Below are positions 34,284-45,815 of a DNA stretch of 64,000 nucleotides, piece by piece. Source of the DNA: Malania oleifera (lineage: Eukaryota; Streptophyta; Magnoliopsida; Santalales; Ximeniaceae); contig NC_080420.1 of the NCBI RefSeq assembly GCF_029873635.1, positions 53,397,457 to 53,461,456 of the forward strand, written 5' to 3'. Every line of letters starts with the position of its first letter. Position 1 is the first letter of the stretch. The translations under genes were made by a program, and so were the position numbers. The notes under the pieces are model-generated. The model was not told the origin of the DNA. It saw only the letters and a list, made by a program, of their open reading frames with translations, and did not search any database.

Positions 34284-34562
34284 CCTATGTTTCTACAAAT
34301 TATGTCAGTCAAAACATTATTTTATGTACTTATTTACGTATACAAACAGTGTCTACTTTATTTATCCTATGAAATTCCACTTTGACTAGACCGACCTTCA
34401 GGGAGCGACTGAGCCGCAATGGTCTCTGAGCACTCGCTTAGACAAAGTCTTTCTTAGGCATCAAACACGGAATCAAGGATCCTAACAGAGAAACACTTTC
34501 ATTTTGATACTAACTAAATGACCATTATTATTATTCAACTTTTTTTTTTTTGGGTTATTACA
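32344..34562 (-). repeat. 5' LTR of the Tekay element
   Basis: Same ends as the other LTR (TGTAATACCCC to GGGTTATTACA). It lacks the block found at 26232-26351 of the partner and has its own (AT)n tract at 33311-33343. (ATT)n lies at 34224-34282. On the minus strand this is where transcription of the element would start. Confidence 0.9.
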
Positions 34563-35437
34563 ACCTGGGTTAATTGTGTTATGATATTGACCTCCTCCAT
34601 ACTAAGATGATAGAGACATGAAGAGAGATGCGCCAAGTTTTATAGGCCATCATAGAGATTCTTCGTATCAGTTTTCCGCTGGTTGTTGACACAATTCTTC
34701 GAGGTTTCGCCGTTGGATCAGAACCACCTTCAACCCTAGCTCCCTCTCCCGCGCCTACCGCTTCTCCACTCCGTCCATCTTCTTCCATTGCCTCCCCAGA
34801 GGAACATTCTTAAGCCCGTCAGTCTCACCCTCCTCAGGGTACTCCACTAGCAAGCCCGGTGATTTTGATTGAGGTCACATATTTAGGTGATGAGGGAGCC
34901 AAGATTCGTTTTCTAGAGACCTTGCCATCTATAGCTACCGCGAGCGAGGCTTAGTACCTTACACACTCTGTTGACGAGCTCTCTCTTCATGAGCTTGTCC
35001 TCGAGTCATATGCTTCCCCACTGATTGTCTCTGTTATGTCCACGACCCTAATGTTACGGGAAGAGAAACCACACTTCTTAGTATCTCTTTAGGTACAACC
35101 ATCGCTCACCTTCAGGTATTATGCTAGATGTCATCCTAGGAAAACTCCCTCATCATCTATTTCTTCTACTCCCTAGGAAATCCATGTTCCTGTTCAATAG
35201 GCCCCCTCTCGAGTATCCTCTCCTGTTCCCACTCCTCCAGGTTCGCCAGCTGTGCCTATAATGGTTTCTGAGGAAAAAGAGGCTGCCATACATATAGATT
35301 CTGATGAGGTTCGCCAATCTGAGGAGGGTACCCCCTCAAAGCTTTTGGTAATCTAGGAGGCAGCGATTCACACAATGACACTAGCGAGTCGGCGAACGAG
35401 GAATAGGATAGGTCTTAGGATGGCTACCTTTTTGTGC
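34563..35437 (+). pseudogene. Athila env-position ORF, second part
   Basis: The frame interrupted at 25277 resumes after the Tekay element. Pieces in mixed frames read CYDIDLLHTKMIET, VVDTILRGFAVGSEPPSTLAPSP, SVDELSLHELVLESYASP, SPVPTPPGSPAVPIMVSEE and ASRRTRNRIGLRMA. The middle and end are rich in Pro and Ser, with a short basic patch close to the end. Many stops. The role is unknown; it belongs to the Athila post-pol protein. Confidence 0.55.
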
Positions 35438-37406
35438 AACTAATATATGTTTTGTGCTTCTACGTCACACTTTCTTTTTCTTATATTTTCTTTGCTTTGT
35501 TGTGAATTTTTTGGTATGTGCTACACCATGTTTTTGATGACAGTCTGGTGCTTGTAATTATCTATACATCTTGTACTGTCTTTGACATTAATGCAAATCT
35601 CATGGTGTTTTTGTTTAGTCTTTTGTGCTACAGTGTACCCTTGTATGCATGTTGTGTTGGAACTATATGTGTTGATGCAGGTATACCATTTGCTCTTTAT
35701 TGCACCATGCTGTGTCCCATGATTCCCAAGGTCTTTATTTCCATACTTCGGTGAGGACACTGAAGTTCTATGTTGGGGGTAGGGGGTAGGTAAATAGTAA
35801 ATGGTATTTTAAGCACAAAATGACACAAAAATTTAAATTTTGGCCATGATTAATACTGATATATACCCTTTACATACTTGTATAAAACCTAGAGATTACA
35901 TGTTTAGGCCCATCACTAACATGACCTTATTATGCTCATTTACAATGTAGTGGATTACTTGTGTTTAGTTTCGCATTATATGGCTAATCTAGGATTGGTA
36001 ACTCTACGGGGGTTGACTAGTGGTTCATTTGTGTTAATCTGGCTATATAAACTCTCGTATTTACATGGTATCCCATGAGGCTGGAAATGCACTTACGCGA
36101 GATTCGTAACACTTAAGGTTCCTTGGGAGCTCTGAGAGAACACTCATGGAGACTATGACACCTTGTGAGGTACTGTTGAGCCATACGTTCATTTCGTGAG
36201 TTGTTGACGTCAAACTCTGAGTTTTTGAAACTCAACTTTTCTTTTTCTAGATATTCTTTGAATACTAGTCTCTATTTTTGACTTGCCAGCCTAGAGGGGA
36301 TATCTAGTGGGGAGATAAAAACTTAGGTCTTGCAGCCTACTCAAGATGTGAAGACTGAACCACCCCTAGAGATATACTTAGTTCATGGACTCCTGTTTGA
36401 ATATAATTCCCATTGGTGGTATGAAGACACAAAGAGTTGTAATGATTGTCCTAGTTGACCATGAAAAGGAAGAAAATGAAAAAAAATGAGTAGAAGATAG
36501 AAAAAGAGAAACAGATGCGAAAGAATGAAATGAAAAATATATACACCTACTCCAAATGAATGTAAAAGAGTCAAGCTAGGGATGCGACACCACACTTCTA
36601 TACAGATGAAACGTTTTCAGCTAACCAATGCATTTGTTGTATCCGCACCTAGTTGATGATTAAGTTGATCTAGGGTAATCTTGGTTGAATATGGTGGGTA
36701 GGTAAGAAGATGTTAGGGTGCAGGACTCGACACCTCCTAAATAGGCTGGATTCCCTTTAGACTAGTTCACTCGATATCTTTAACGTTTATTCATGTAAAT
36801 ATATGATGTTTGATCATGACAGTCCTCCTTACATATGATGAGTGAACCCATCTTATTGAGTGTTCTTGAGAATATACCAGTAAAACTGAGTCAAAAAGAC
36901 CATTCTGTAAGTGTCTATGATTATCCTGAGTGTAACGAGTCATGCACTTTGCGCATGCCTTATGCTTTCACCTATTTATACTTGAATTTATATGATTATA
37001 TTAACTCTGAAGAGTAATTGCTGGTTAACCCTCTGAGAAAATGCTGTTCTTGATGGCTATATAATGTTGAGACATTCATAAGCGATTTTCTTTAGAGTTG
37101 CGTGTATAGCAAAGTTATGCATGAAAGAGCTTAAATGTAATTAGGTGATATTCTTATATCTGAAATGGTATATATGTGTTGCATGTGTTTTCATTTAATG
37201 TTCATTGGAACTGGTGTTTGTGGTTATCGCCATGGAAACCCTCACGAGACTAGAACTCATCCACTAGGATCAACCTAGGGGTTTAAAGCCTTGTTGCATA
37301 CAGTAAATGTAACCATGTTTTTCACGAAAGAGGAGGTAGATAGGATTTTAGAATTTTTTTAGCTTTTTCTTTGCTTAAGGACTAGCAAAGTGTAAGTTGG
37401 GGGTTG
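35438..37406 (+). other. Long 3' untranslated region of the Athila element
   Basis: No coding match over about 2 kb; the small open frames on both strands are not supported. A G-rich purine run (TTGGGGGTAGGGGGTAGG, about 35773-35790) follows GAAGTTCTATG and resembles the internal G-rich motif often seen downstream of coding regions in Athila elements. The polypurine tract proper is AAGTTGGGGGTTG (37394-37406), adjoining the 3' LTR. Confidence 0.6.
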
Positions 37407-37938
37407 TGATGATTCCCTGAAATGCATGATTTTAGACCCTCATCTACCTTTGCTTATCCTTACTTATTATTTATTTACCCATTGTTATCATTGTTCGAGG
37501 TTATGCAAGGTTTGTTGGTTTTTTCAGGAAATACAAGTTAAAACTAGGGAGCTAGACATATGAGAAGCTAAAGGAGTATCTGGAGTACACAAAGCTCTAA
37601 GTCAGATGTTTAACCAAACTCCCAAAGCTTTAGATCATTGGAGAAAAGGAAGTCTTTGCTCGACCAAGTGGTGTGACCAGCAACACAAGGGGCGACCTAG
37701 TTTTCCATTGCAAACTCTAAAGTTCAGATTAAGATCGAAATGTTGCAAGGGTCGACCAAGTGATTAACCATGTGACCCATAAGGGCGACTAAGGCGAGAT
37801 GCTAAACTCTCTAGAGTCAAGAAATACCGAGAGCATTGACCAAGTGGATCGACACCTGACTTGCCCACTTTCTACAGAACTTGGGAGTATAAATATTATT
37901 TTTGGTAGTTAAGGACCCAAGCCTTGGCAATCCTACCA
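37407..37938 (+). repeat. 3' LTR of the Athila element, internally deleted
   Basis: It begins TGATGATTCCCTGAAATG and ends ATCCTACCA. It matches the 5' LTR up to GACCAAGTGG (about 37847) and then jumps to ATCGACACCTGACTTG, which corresponds to about 9911 in the 5' LTR. About 1.05 kb is missing. The junction lies at a short shared word (GTGG-TCGAC versus ATGGATCGAC), which suggests deletion by short-homology joining. Confidence 0.9.
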
Positions 37939-37943
37939 GTAGC

Positions 37944-38949
37944 TGAGGAGAGTTCCTTGGGAAAGAGCACCGCAACAAAACTAGGGAAAGGAGTGTGTGG
38001 GCAGGGCCTCCTCAAAACCTACAACCACACACACACACACACTCTCTCTCTCTCTCTCTCTCCTTCCCTCCCTCCTTTACTAATTAGTTCTTTACCTTAA
38101 TGTTATTTTAATACTTTGTTTGAGGTTTATTCTTTTTTAATCCAATGTTGAAGTTTAGTTATTTTTATTTAAGCATTCGTTTGAGATTTATTTTTAACTA
38201 AGCCATTGTTGAGTTTAATCATTGTTGTTGAAGCTATTATTGGGAATTATTTTGTTCAAGTTATTTTTGAGTCGAGTTATTTTGTTTGTTTGGGTTATTT
38301 TTATTGTTTAGTTCAAGTTGTTTTTATTTAAAGTTCCCCTTGTTGTCACTTAATTGTTTTATTTCACTTTAATGTCATTTTTAAATATATTGTTGGGACT
38401 TTGTTGCTTATTATTTTATTTTAATGTCATTATATCTTGTGGGAACTCTTTAATGGTGTAAGTTTAGTTATGTTTATTTAAGACTTTGTTGAGCTTATTT
38501 ATTGTTAAGTTTAATTTATTTATTTAGTTGAGCCATTGTAAAATTCAGTTTATTTTTAGATATTGTTGGATCTATTTATTTCATTCAAATTATTATTGTG
38601 TTGAGTTGGGTTATTATTCTTAAGTCATTGTTGAAGTTTAATTTTAGTTTATCTTTGTTTTATTATTTGAATGTTTAATTAGGGAGTTGTTTGGTTAGTT
38701 TTATGCGTGTTAAATCTTTAGTTAGGATTCACGTTGTCTTAATTCTATCATAGACTCAAAAACCCCAAGAATTGAATCTGAACTATGTTTAGAAAAATTG
38801 TTTTCTTACTTTTTTCTTTTAATTTATACAAGTTTGGAATTAATCTACATTCTTTGAGGAGACGATTTGGTCTTTTGGGGCTAATTATTACATGAAAGAA
38901 CTCTTATACTTAGGATAGCCTTTGCGCTGCTCATTTTTAGAGTGAGTCA
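37944..38949 (+). mobile_element. Solo LTR B, right part (R and U5)
   Basis: It continues 7664-8416 after the Athila TSD. It starts TGAGGAGAGTTCCTTGGG and contains a (AC)n(TC)n tract at 38029-38065. A T-rich region of imperfect repeats, like GTTGAAGTTTAGTTATTTTT, runs about 38090-38700. The end (TTGAGGAGACGATTTGG to GAGTGAGTCA) has the texture of Tat/Athila-type LTR 3' ends. It is followed by TATTA, the presumed TSD. No internal domain follows. Confidence 0.55.
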
Positions 38950-38954
38950 TATTA

Positions 38955-39349
38955 CACGACTAGTCAATGAGTCTAACGGCAGAATTGACGCGATGGCTAG
39001 AAAACGACTAGAATTCAAAATAAAATATTGTTTTCTCACCCCAATGGCCATATAACGGCTAGAAATGGTTTTTGGCCTATAAATACAAGCTTAAACAACT
39101 TGAAAATGTTGGAGAATCATTTGGAAAGCTTAGGGAAATAATTTTTGATTCTCCCCATTATTTTTAATCCATCTGGTGCTTTGAATTTCACATTTCTCCA
39201 ACTCTTTCATTCTGAAAATTCTTCTTGGAAGAAAATTTTGTGGGATATTGAAGGATCATGGAACACATATCCACTCATGTATTTTTGCTTCAAAGGTTAC
39301 TTTTTCTTGAGGTAATTTTGTTTTAAAAGGCTTGAGCATATATATTATC

Positions 39350-39388
<39 letters not shown>

Positions 39389-39745
39389 GCTTAATAGCCT
39401 TTTTATTTTCATGTTTTCCAAAGACCAAAGTTTCTCCTCTACTCTTCATTTAAAAATTTCTTTTAGGAGGAAAATATTTTTGGGTTTTTTATTTGAAGAG
39501 GCTTGAGTTTATATCGTTCATAAATATTGCTTGAAGGTCTCTTCTTTTATTATTGTTTTTCAAAGATCAAAATTTCTCCTACTCTTTTATTTTGAAAATT
39601 ATTAGGAGAAATTAATTTTTGAGTCATTTTAAAGAGGCTTGAGCAATATATTCAAGTCATATATGCTTGCTTGAAATCCTTTTTATTTTATTTATTTCAT
39701 ATTCTTTAAAGATCAAATTCTCCCATACTCTTCTTTTGAAAAATT
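38955..39745 (+). repeat. LTR X, second fragment: promoter end and hairpin-rich leader
   Basis: It resumes LTR X after solo LTR B. ACGACTAGTCA near 38957 continues the CTAGTYGACTAG word family of 3131-3243. A block CCCCAATGGCCATATAACGG, then GGCCTATAAATACAAG with the TATA box at 39078-39085, matches the pre-TATA layout of Sirevirus-2 (40682-40722). Downstream, three repeat units about 143 bp apart (TTTCTCC at 39431, 39573 and 39717), plus earlier related ones, each form a hairpin. The fragment ends at the TSD AAATT (39741-39745) of Sirevirus-2. Confidence 0.65.
39352..39385. repeat. (AT)n microsatellite
   Basis: About 17 AT units inside LTR X, between the first and second hairpin units. Confidence 0.9.
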
Positions 39746-41832
39746 TGTTGACTTTTTGAGTCCTATCTCGTTTTGATTATGACAAATACAAAGTATTTTA
39801 CCTATGCACTGAGTTTTTTGAACATGATCATCCTTTGCATGCACTGAGGGTAGGAATGAAAGGAAGTCATAAGGAATGCAAAGAACACATAATAAATGGC
39901 TTTTGAAGTGCAAAGAGCTTGAGGAACAAAAAATGAAGACCAAATTGTTTAGTTTTTGTAATTTATATTTCATTCATTTGGGTCTGTTATATTTAATATG
40001 CCAAGGTCTGTAATAATTAAAGCATGTCATGCATGGTAGGAACTATAAGCTCAAATGACCTCAGACATGGTCGACCGATTCTAGGTTTTTAAGGCTAAGT
40101 TAAAAAGCCTTGGCCATAAATTGACCTAGGTCCTTGCACAAACACTTAGGATGATTCCCACTATCATCTATGCAATTAGGGGTGAAAACACGACTTAAGT
40201 GGTAAATTGTTAAGGATTCGGGCAACCGAACCTTGGCATTGAAAAACACTTCGGCCGACTGAACGTTTGAAAAGTCAACATGTTGACTTAACTTTGGGCG
40301 ACTGAACCTAAAAGACCTGAGCGTCTTCGGTCAACCAAACATTTACGTTGACTTTTTGCAACAACTCGGGCACCCGAATATTAACGTTCAAATCATCCTC
40401 GGCCAACCGAACATGTAAGTTCAGTAAATTGAACTCGAGACCAGGTGACCGAACCTTGAGCAGGTTGGAAAATCGCATTGGTCAGCAGACCGAACCCTTT
40501 ATTAGGCACCCAAACATGAAAAAGTTACTTTTTCTCATGTGTCTATTTGGGCGACCGAACCTATGTTTTGGTCAATCGAAACTGTTGAGTTGGCCTAACT
40601 TTTACCGAGGCTAATTGGGGATAAACAATGTTAATTTTCTTAAACTCTTTTAAAATAAATTTAATAATTCCTTATGTATCCCCAACGGTTATAATTTCGG
40701 CCAAGTCTATAAATATAAGTTCATTTGCTCAATTAAGACGTAATTAGCACTTTGATTAGCAAAAATATTTTCTGTATTTTTGAGAGACTTTTTTCAAAGC
40801 ACAACTCCCATACACTCTCATATTACCATTCTTTTGCTAAATAAATTATTGTGAGAACTCTTTGAGTGCTTATACATTATTCTCATTTGCTAGAAACTCT
40901 CATTGTGCTATTTGTTTGTTTGATTTTTGGATTGAGAGTTGAGCAAAGATTTTTCCCCTGATTTTATGTAGTAAATCATTGTGTGAGAAAAATCTTGTAG
41001 CTAGTGAGTCTTTGCATCATTATTGCAAGACTCATTGAGCTTGTATTTTGATTGTGCAAGTATTATTTTCACAAGCTTATTTTTAGAATATCTCTTGTGC
41101 TTGAATATTGAGAAAATATTTTTTTGAGGTATTTTTATTACACTTGGTGAAAATCTTTGAAACCCTAAACTGTGATTGAGGTATACATCTTACATAGTTT
41201 CAAAGATTAGCTTGTTGATACACTCATTGCACTTAATTGAATATAGACATTACTTTGAGTGTTGATTGCACACATATAGCATTGAGCTTATAGTTCTGAT
41301 CATATTGAAGTGCGTTGATTGTTGCTTGTGCGTATTGGTACATATATGCTTGTGTTATAAGCATTTGAATTGTATGCAAAAATTCAAATTCATTGATTGT
41401 ATTCCAGGCGTGGGCCTGAAGAGGGAGACTTGCCTTGTGAAAGGTCCTGGATTAGCTTTCTCCCGGTTAGGAAAGTTAGGTGCACCATCCTAGTAAGGTG
41501 TTGTAAACAATGACGCTCCACCCGTTAAGTGAGCCTTAGTGGAATCCTTGTACTTGTGAGCTAAGGCAGGGACGTAGGTAGTATTGGCTGAACCTTGATA
41601 ACATATAGTGTGTCTACTTTATAATTCCATAATTTATTTACTACACATGTATGTTATTTTCATTAGATTGTGAATGTTGTGCATGATTTAATTTTTGCAT
41701 ATCATTATCCGTGAAATTGGTATATGATTAGAAAGACCCTAGGTTGTGTATTAATGATATCTAGCTAAACCTAGGAAGATGTTTTCTAAAATTCCAATTC
41801 ACCCCCCTTTTGGGAATACACCAATTCCAACA
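39746..41832 (+). repeat. 5' LTR of Sirevirus-2
   Basis: Array words of the type GGGCGACCGAACC run about 40060-40600. The TATA box (TCTATAAATATAAG) is near 40707. The GACGTAGGC hairpin is at 41567-41597. The end has ATTCACCCCCCTTTTGGGAATA. Confidence 0.9.
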
Positions 41833-41834
41833 AT

Positions 41835-41846
41835 TGGTATCAGAGC
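41835..41846 (+). other. Primer-binding site of Sirevirus-2
   Basis: TGGTATCAGAGC, the exact 12-base complement of the initiator tRNA-Met 3' end, two bases after the LTR. Confidence 0.93.
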
Positions 41847-41876
41847 CTCATGGCATTGACTTAAACGTTTTTTCTA

Positions 41877-42940
41877 AAGATCGAGATAGCTCACATTGGT
41901 GTATCCCCATTAATCGATGGACGATCACCTTTCAGCCCTCTAGTGTTTTGTGGTGTTGATTATACCGCCTGGAAATTTAGAATGAGCATATTTATAAAAA
42001 CAATGGACTGGCGAGCTTGGTAGGTGATTGATAAAGGAATTTGTATGTCTATAAATGAAAATGATAGTACCTTGATGCATGCAAATTCACATGCCATGGA
42101 TTTACTGTATTGCGCTTTAGATTCTAATATTTTTCTTGAGATTATGGCATGTACAAATGTGAGGGAGATCTAGGTTAAGCTGGAAAGGAGATATGGAGTG
42201 ACCTAGGAGAGGGAGATCACCACTCCAGAAGCACCAAGTTCAAATGATCAGGTAGTGGTAGATCATGAGCTGACTGCAATAACCAATGAGGAGGTATATG
42301 TTTCTCCTTCTGGTTTAATTAATATTGCATGTGATGATTCATATCTTGATTCTAGCAACACATTACTTGATGAATCATCTATTGAATGTTGTGATATTAC
42401 TGTTGACATAGCATGCAATGATTTATGTAATAACTGTTCTATATCTTATGATGAATCATGTGCTGAATTGATAAATGAATGCATGCCTTTGTGTGAAAAA
42501 CTGGAAAATGCTTTATCTAAAATGCATAAGCTTCTAATTGAGATGTCTAAACAGAAAACAATTTTGAAAAATGAAAATAAGAAAGTGGTAAATCAACTAA
42601 AAGAATTGAAAGAATATAATGCCACTCTTGAAAAGAAAGAGATTAAGAAAATCTTGAAAATTATCTGCTTAGAAGAAGTAATGGATGATTATTCTAGCAT
42701 AACTCCCAAAGCTAAAATTAAAAGGAATAATCATATTAAATCCTTATAAATTAAAAATAAAAATCTTCTAAAAAAGGATTTAGGATTTTCATGTGATTCC
42801 CACTGTCGTGCCTCATCGAGAAATTATAAGAATCATAAGCATAATCTTTCACATATTTACAAAATCTGCTTACACCGTAAAAGAAAAGGGCACATTCGAT
42901 TTACTTTCTCATCCATAAGTGCTAAAGGCTTAGCAAAGAA
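41877..42940 (+). pseudogene. gag: Sirevirus-2 gag, shortened
   Basis: The start aligns with other Sirevirus gags (IEIAHIGVSPLIDGRS), with ATC in place of the ATG. CGVDYTAWKFRMSIFIKTMDW and LYCALDSNIFLEIMACTNVREI follow, with stops. After about 42215 the frame jumps straight to the acidic and coiled-coil part, open at 42255-42749 (164 codons; CEKLENALSKMHKLLIEMSK, ENKKVVNQLKELKEYNATLEKK). The middle of gag is deleted. A wrecked zinc knuckle (CLHRKRKGHIRFTF, near 42868) follows. The many Cys, Asp and Ser residues between 42320 and 42480 are like the acidic linker of the other copies. Confidence 0.75.
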
Positions 42941-42949
42941 ATGAAATAG

Positions 42950-45330
42950 ATAATTAGCAAAGCAAACCCAGTATGTCCTAAGGAAAAATGGATTTAAATT
43001 AAATTTATCAAACTAGTTAACTTTCCCTTACACCCTAGGATTAGATTTAGGGGTTAGTAATGTCAATAGGCCTAGGAGGTGGCTTTCGTTCAAAATATAG
43101 AAGCTTAGTATACATACCCACTTCCAAATGGACACGGCAATTGTGCCTAGTATAGATTTCCTACTGCTTAACTCATGCTTTAATATAAACATCTTAAGTT
43201 AAGCATACTTTGTTCACATCACAAAGTTGAGGTTTAGGGATTCATCTCACTATATATCCTTTATCCCTAAGTTTGTCTTTTAACATAAAGGCCTAGATCA
43301 AAACTTAGACATTACACTAGGTGTAAGCATGGATGATCATAAATTCCAAATATTTCGAAGTGCTTATTCAAAAGACATCCCTTCTCAACCAAATTAGAGG
43401 CATCCACTGAGGGAATCAAGTCTTCATCTAGTTATCATAAAATTATTCCCTTCGTACTTGAAATATAAAAATCCTCTATTTTGGTTCACCATCTCCTTCA
43501 TAGGAAATATTTATCATACCAAGATCACATCAGATAAAGATCCATCCTCTGATTGGCTCATATCCTTACTCAAAAAATTGTGATCATATTCGAAGGATAC
43601 ATTCCAATCTCAAAAGAGCATTGTTAAAAAATATTCATATTCTCCTATATGCTTTGTGACCAAGCCTAGACACATGATTTCTATCATGAAAATATTTTGG
43701 AAGATGTCCAGCGTCTCCTAAATACTCTTCTGAACTTAATGATAATTTAATTGTTAAGAGTATTTATTCTATATCGCTTCAGTAGCTCTCAAAATTTTAA
43801 ATCAAATCCTTAGAGCTTTATATCTCAATGATGAAGTTGAATGGCTAATATGATTGCACTAGGTCTCTATCCATATGAGTGCACAAAATTCAAGTAGACC
43901 TATGCATATGCAGTTTAAATTGAAAGCCATTCCATCTTGTGCCTCTTACGCATTGAAATTCATAAAAGAAAAGAGGCATGTGTTGGTTTATGACCCTAAA
44001 GAGGTATTATTTATGACTTTTTGGTCCAATAAGCCCAGAAACTCAAAGCCAAGCTAAAATCACTGAAAATTTTATAACTCTTGGTTATTGAACTTGAAGA
44101 TGAAAGAAAGGCATAAAATGAGTCAAGTGTATAACTCAGGGGGAACTTATATTCTTTTATGGTTATATAAATTAAAATGCTCTCATATATATATATATAT
44201 ATATATATTTTATACCTAAATGTTCATGTGAATACTACAATGAATTTATAACTATCCTCTGTTATCTACTTTTAATATTCTTAGATAGATAGATTATACA
44301 TTTTGATTTGTTGATTGCTACCTGATTGCATGCTTGTATTGAAAGCAGTGATGTGTATTGCATGCTGGTAGTGGATATAGGTTCTCGTGTGCCTTGAACT
44401 GAATTATAAATTTCTTATTTGAACCTATCAGACACAAGTTTTATAGGAAAACGTTCAATTTATAGACGACATGCTGCCGAAATTTCGGTGTATTTTTCCC
44501 AAAGTAAAACCTTATACAAAGATGATTATGTTAAAATAAATGATAAAATATTTTTGAAAGGATGAGTGAAAGCTAATTGAATATTAAATTTCATCCTAAC
44601 ATAATCATCAAATAATTAGAGGAGCTCAGCTCCATCCCTAGAGAAAGAGTATAAAGAACTTATATGTATCATGGTTTACTTTTTGAATGTTGAGGCTCTT
44701 CAGAAAACCAGAACATCATATCCAGCTCTTAAAGGTATATAATTAGATATGGATTGTTCTTGGTTGTGAACACAAAATCATGCCTTAATATATCGTTTAT
44801 GATGCATGTGTAATCCATAGGGATAACTATACTGGTTGCATAAAAGAGTAAATTAATCTTTACCAATATATTTATTTTAAAAGATTTAAAATGATGGCTT
44901 ATACTACTAGGCGTATTGAAATTAGTTTTTAAATTGTATAAGCAATTTATTTCATCTAAGCTAGGATTTCAAATCGATAGGGGGAGCTCTTGAAATAAAC
45001 TTTCTATATTGTTTGTGCTCACCAATATTCTTAAGCTTAGATGTGCATTGAAACGTATTGTGGCATGTGCTTGATTGTTATGTTTTTATTGAATACCTTA
45101 AGTATAATACTTGCCACATAGTCTTTGAATTTGCCGTATGATCTTGCATGTGATTGTTAATTTTTTTTTAATATCTATATGGTTGTCCTATTCTGGTTAT
45201 ATTATGAAATTGTACTTAAATGCTAAACCAAAATGATAGTCGCTTGCTTGTTTTAAATTAAATTTTTTTTTCGCAAGCAACCCCCGATACTTTTTGCAAA
45301 CATCAAAGGGGGATATATATTTATCTATAG

Positions 45331-45384
<54 letters not shown>

Positions 45385-45815
45385 TTATTTAATTACATAC
45401 ATACATATATATATATATTTTGTATTTGGCAAGAAATGATTTTATATGTGACATATCTTATTTTCTTGCTTTTGAGTCTTAATGTTTTATCTTTAAAATA
45501 TTTTTAATGCCCAAATTCTTTTAAAGAGGGGGTTTTCTCTTAATCTATATATTTTAAAAAAAAAATGCTCAACTTATTTTACTTAACCCTTTTTGCTGAT
45601 GCCAAAAGGGGGAGAAATACTCTTGCAAAATTGGGTATGCTTGATACTTAAGCTTAAATGACAAACTTGAATGCATTTTGTATTTGAAATGTCTTCCTTT
45701 CTAGATATGCTTCATTTGCATTGAAATTTTGACATTATGCATATTCATAGGGGGAGCCTTCTTTAGCTTTACCCACTTTTGCATTTGTATTTGTCATCAT
45801 AAAAAAGGGGGAGAT
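42950..45815 (+). other. Non-coding interior and polypurine-tract array of Sirevirus-2
   Basis: No integrase, RT or RNase H motif was seen in any frame, and small open frames have no support. Six G-rich purine runs are spread through it: 44138-44144, 44979-44986, 45305-45313, 45604-45616, 45749-45756 and the one beside the LTR, 45800-45814 (TAAAAAAGGGGGAGA). Microsatellites: (AT)n at 44184-44208 and (AC)n(AT)n at 45331-45419. Confidence 0.7.

Larger units (their letters stand above)
25278..34562 (-). mobile_element. Tekay-type Ty3-gypsy chromovirus, minus strand
   Basis: LTRs of 2.3 and 2.2 kb, starting TGTAATACCCCAACCCCG in genomic orientation, bound it, with a perfect TSD, ACCTG (25273-25277 and 34563-34567). 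Read on the minus strand the order is 5' LTR (34562-32344), tRNA-Met primer-binding site, gag, protease, RT, RNase H, integrase, chromodomain, polypurine tract and 3' LTR (27602-25278). The order RT-RNase H-integrase and the C-terminal chromodomain identify a chromovirus; the gag and LTR type suit the Tekay (Del) clade. Several stops and at least three frameshifts make it non-autonomous. It inserted into the env-position ORF of the Athila element. Confidence 0.92.
8417..37938 (+). mobile_element. Athila-type Ty3-gypsy element, heavily nested and defective
   Basis: The two LTRs (8417-10013 and 37407-37938) are flanked by a perfect 5-bp TSD, GTAGC (8412-8416 and 37939-37943). The order is 5' LTR, a tRNA-Asp-like primer-binding site, gag, protease, a short scrap from the end of pol, an env-position ORF, a long 3' untranslated region and 3' LTR. 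RT, RNase H and integrase are absent. Two later insertions sit inside it: Sirevirus-1 (12972-23826) and a Tekay element (25278-34562). Removing them leaves an element of about 9.4 kb. The primer-binding site, the gag type and the extra ORF downstream of pol point to Athila rather than Tat. Confidence 0.85.

Noticed and set aside
35518..35754. Small hydrophobic cysteine-rich ORF in the Athila 3' region
   Set aside because: It lacks homology, and an equally long frame exists on the opposite strand at the same place. Composition effect.
8412..37950. A longer duplication, GTAGCTGAGGAG, at both ends of the Athila element
   Set aside because: The first LTR bases (TGAGGAG) happen to equal the host sequence after the insertion point. 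The other LTR begins TGATGAT, so the true duplication is only GTAGC.
42255..42749. Host coiled-coil gene of 164 codons
   Set aside because: It lies directly downstream of a recognisable gag start and upstream of a broken zinc knuckle, and matches the acidic and coiled-coil part of the other Sirevirus gags.
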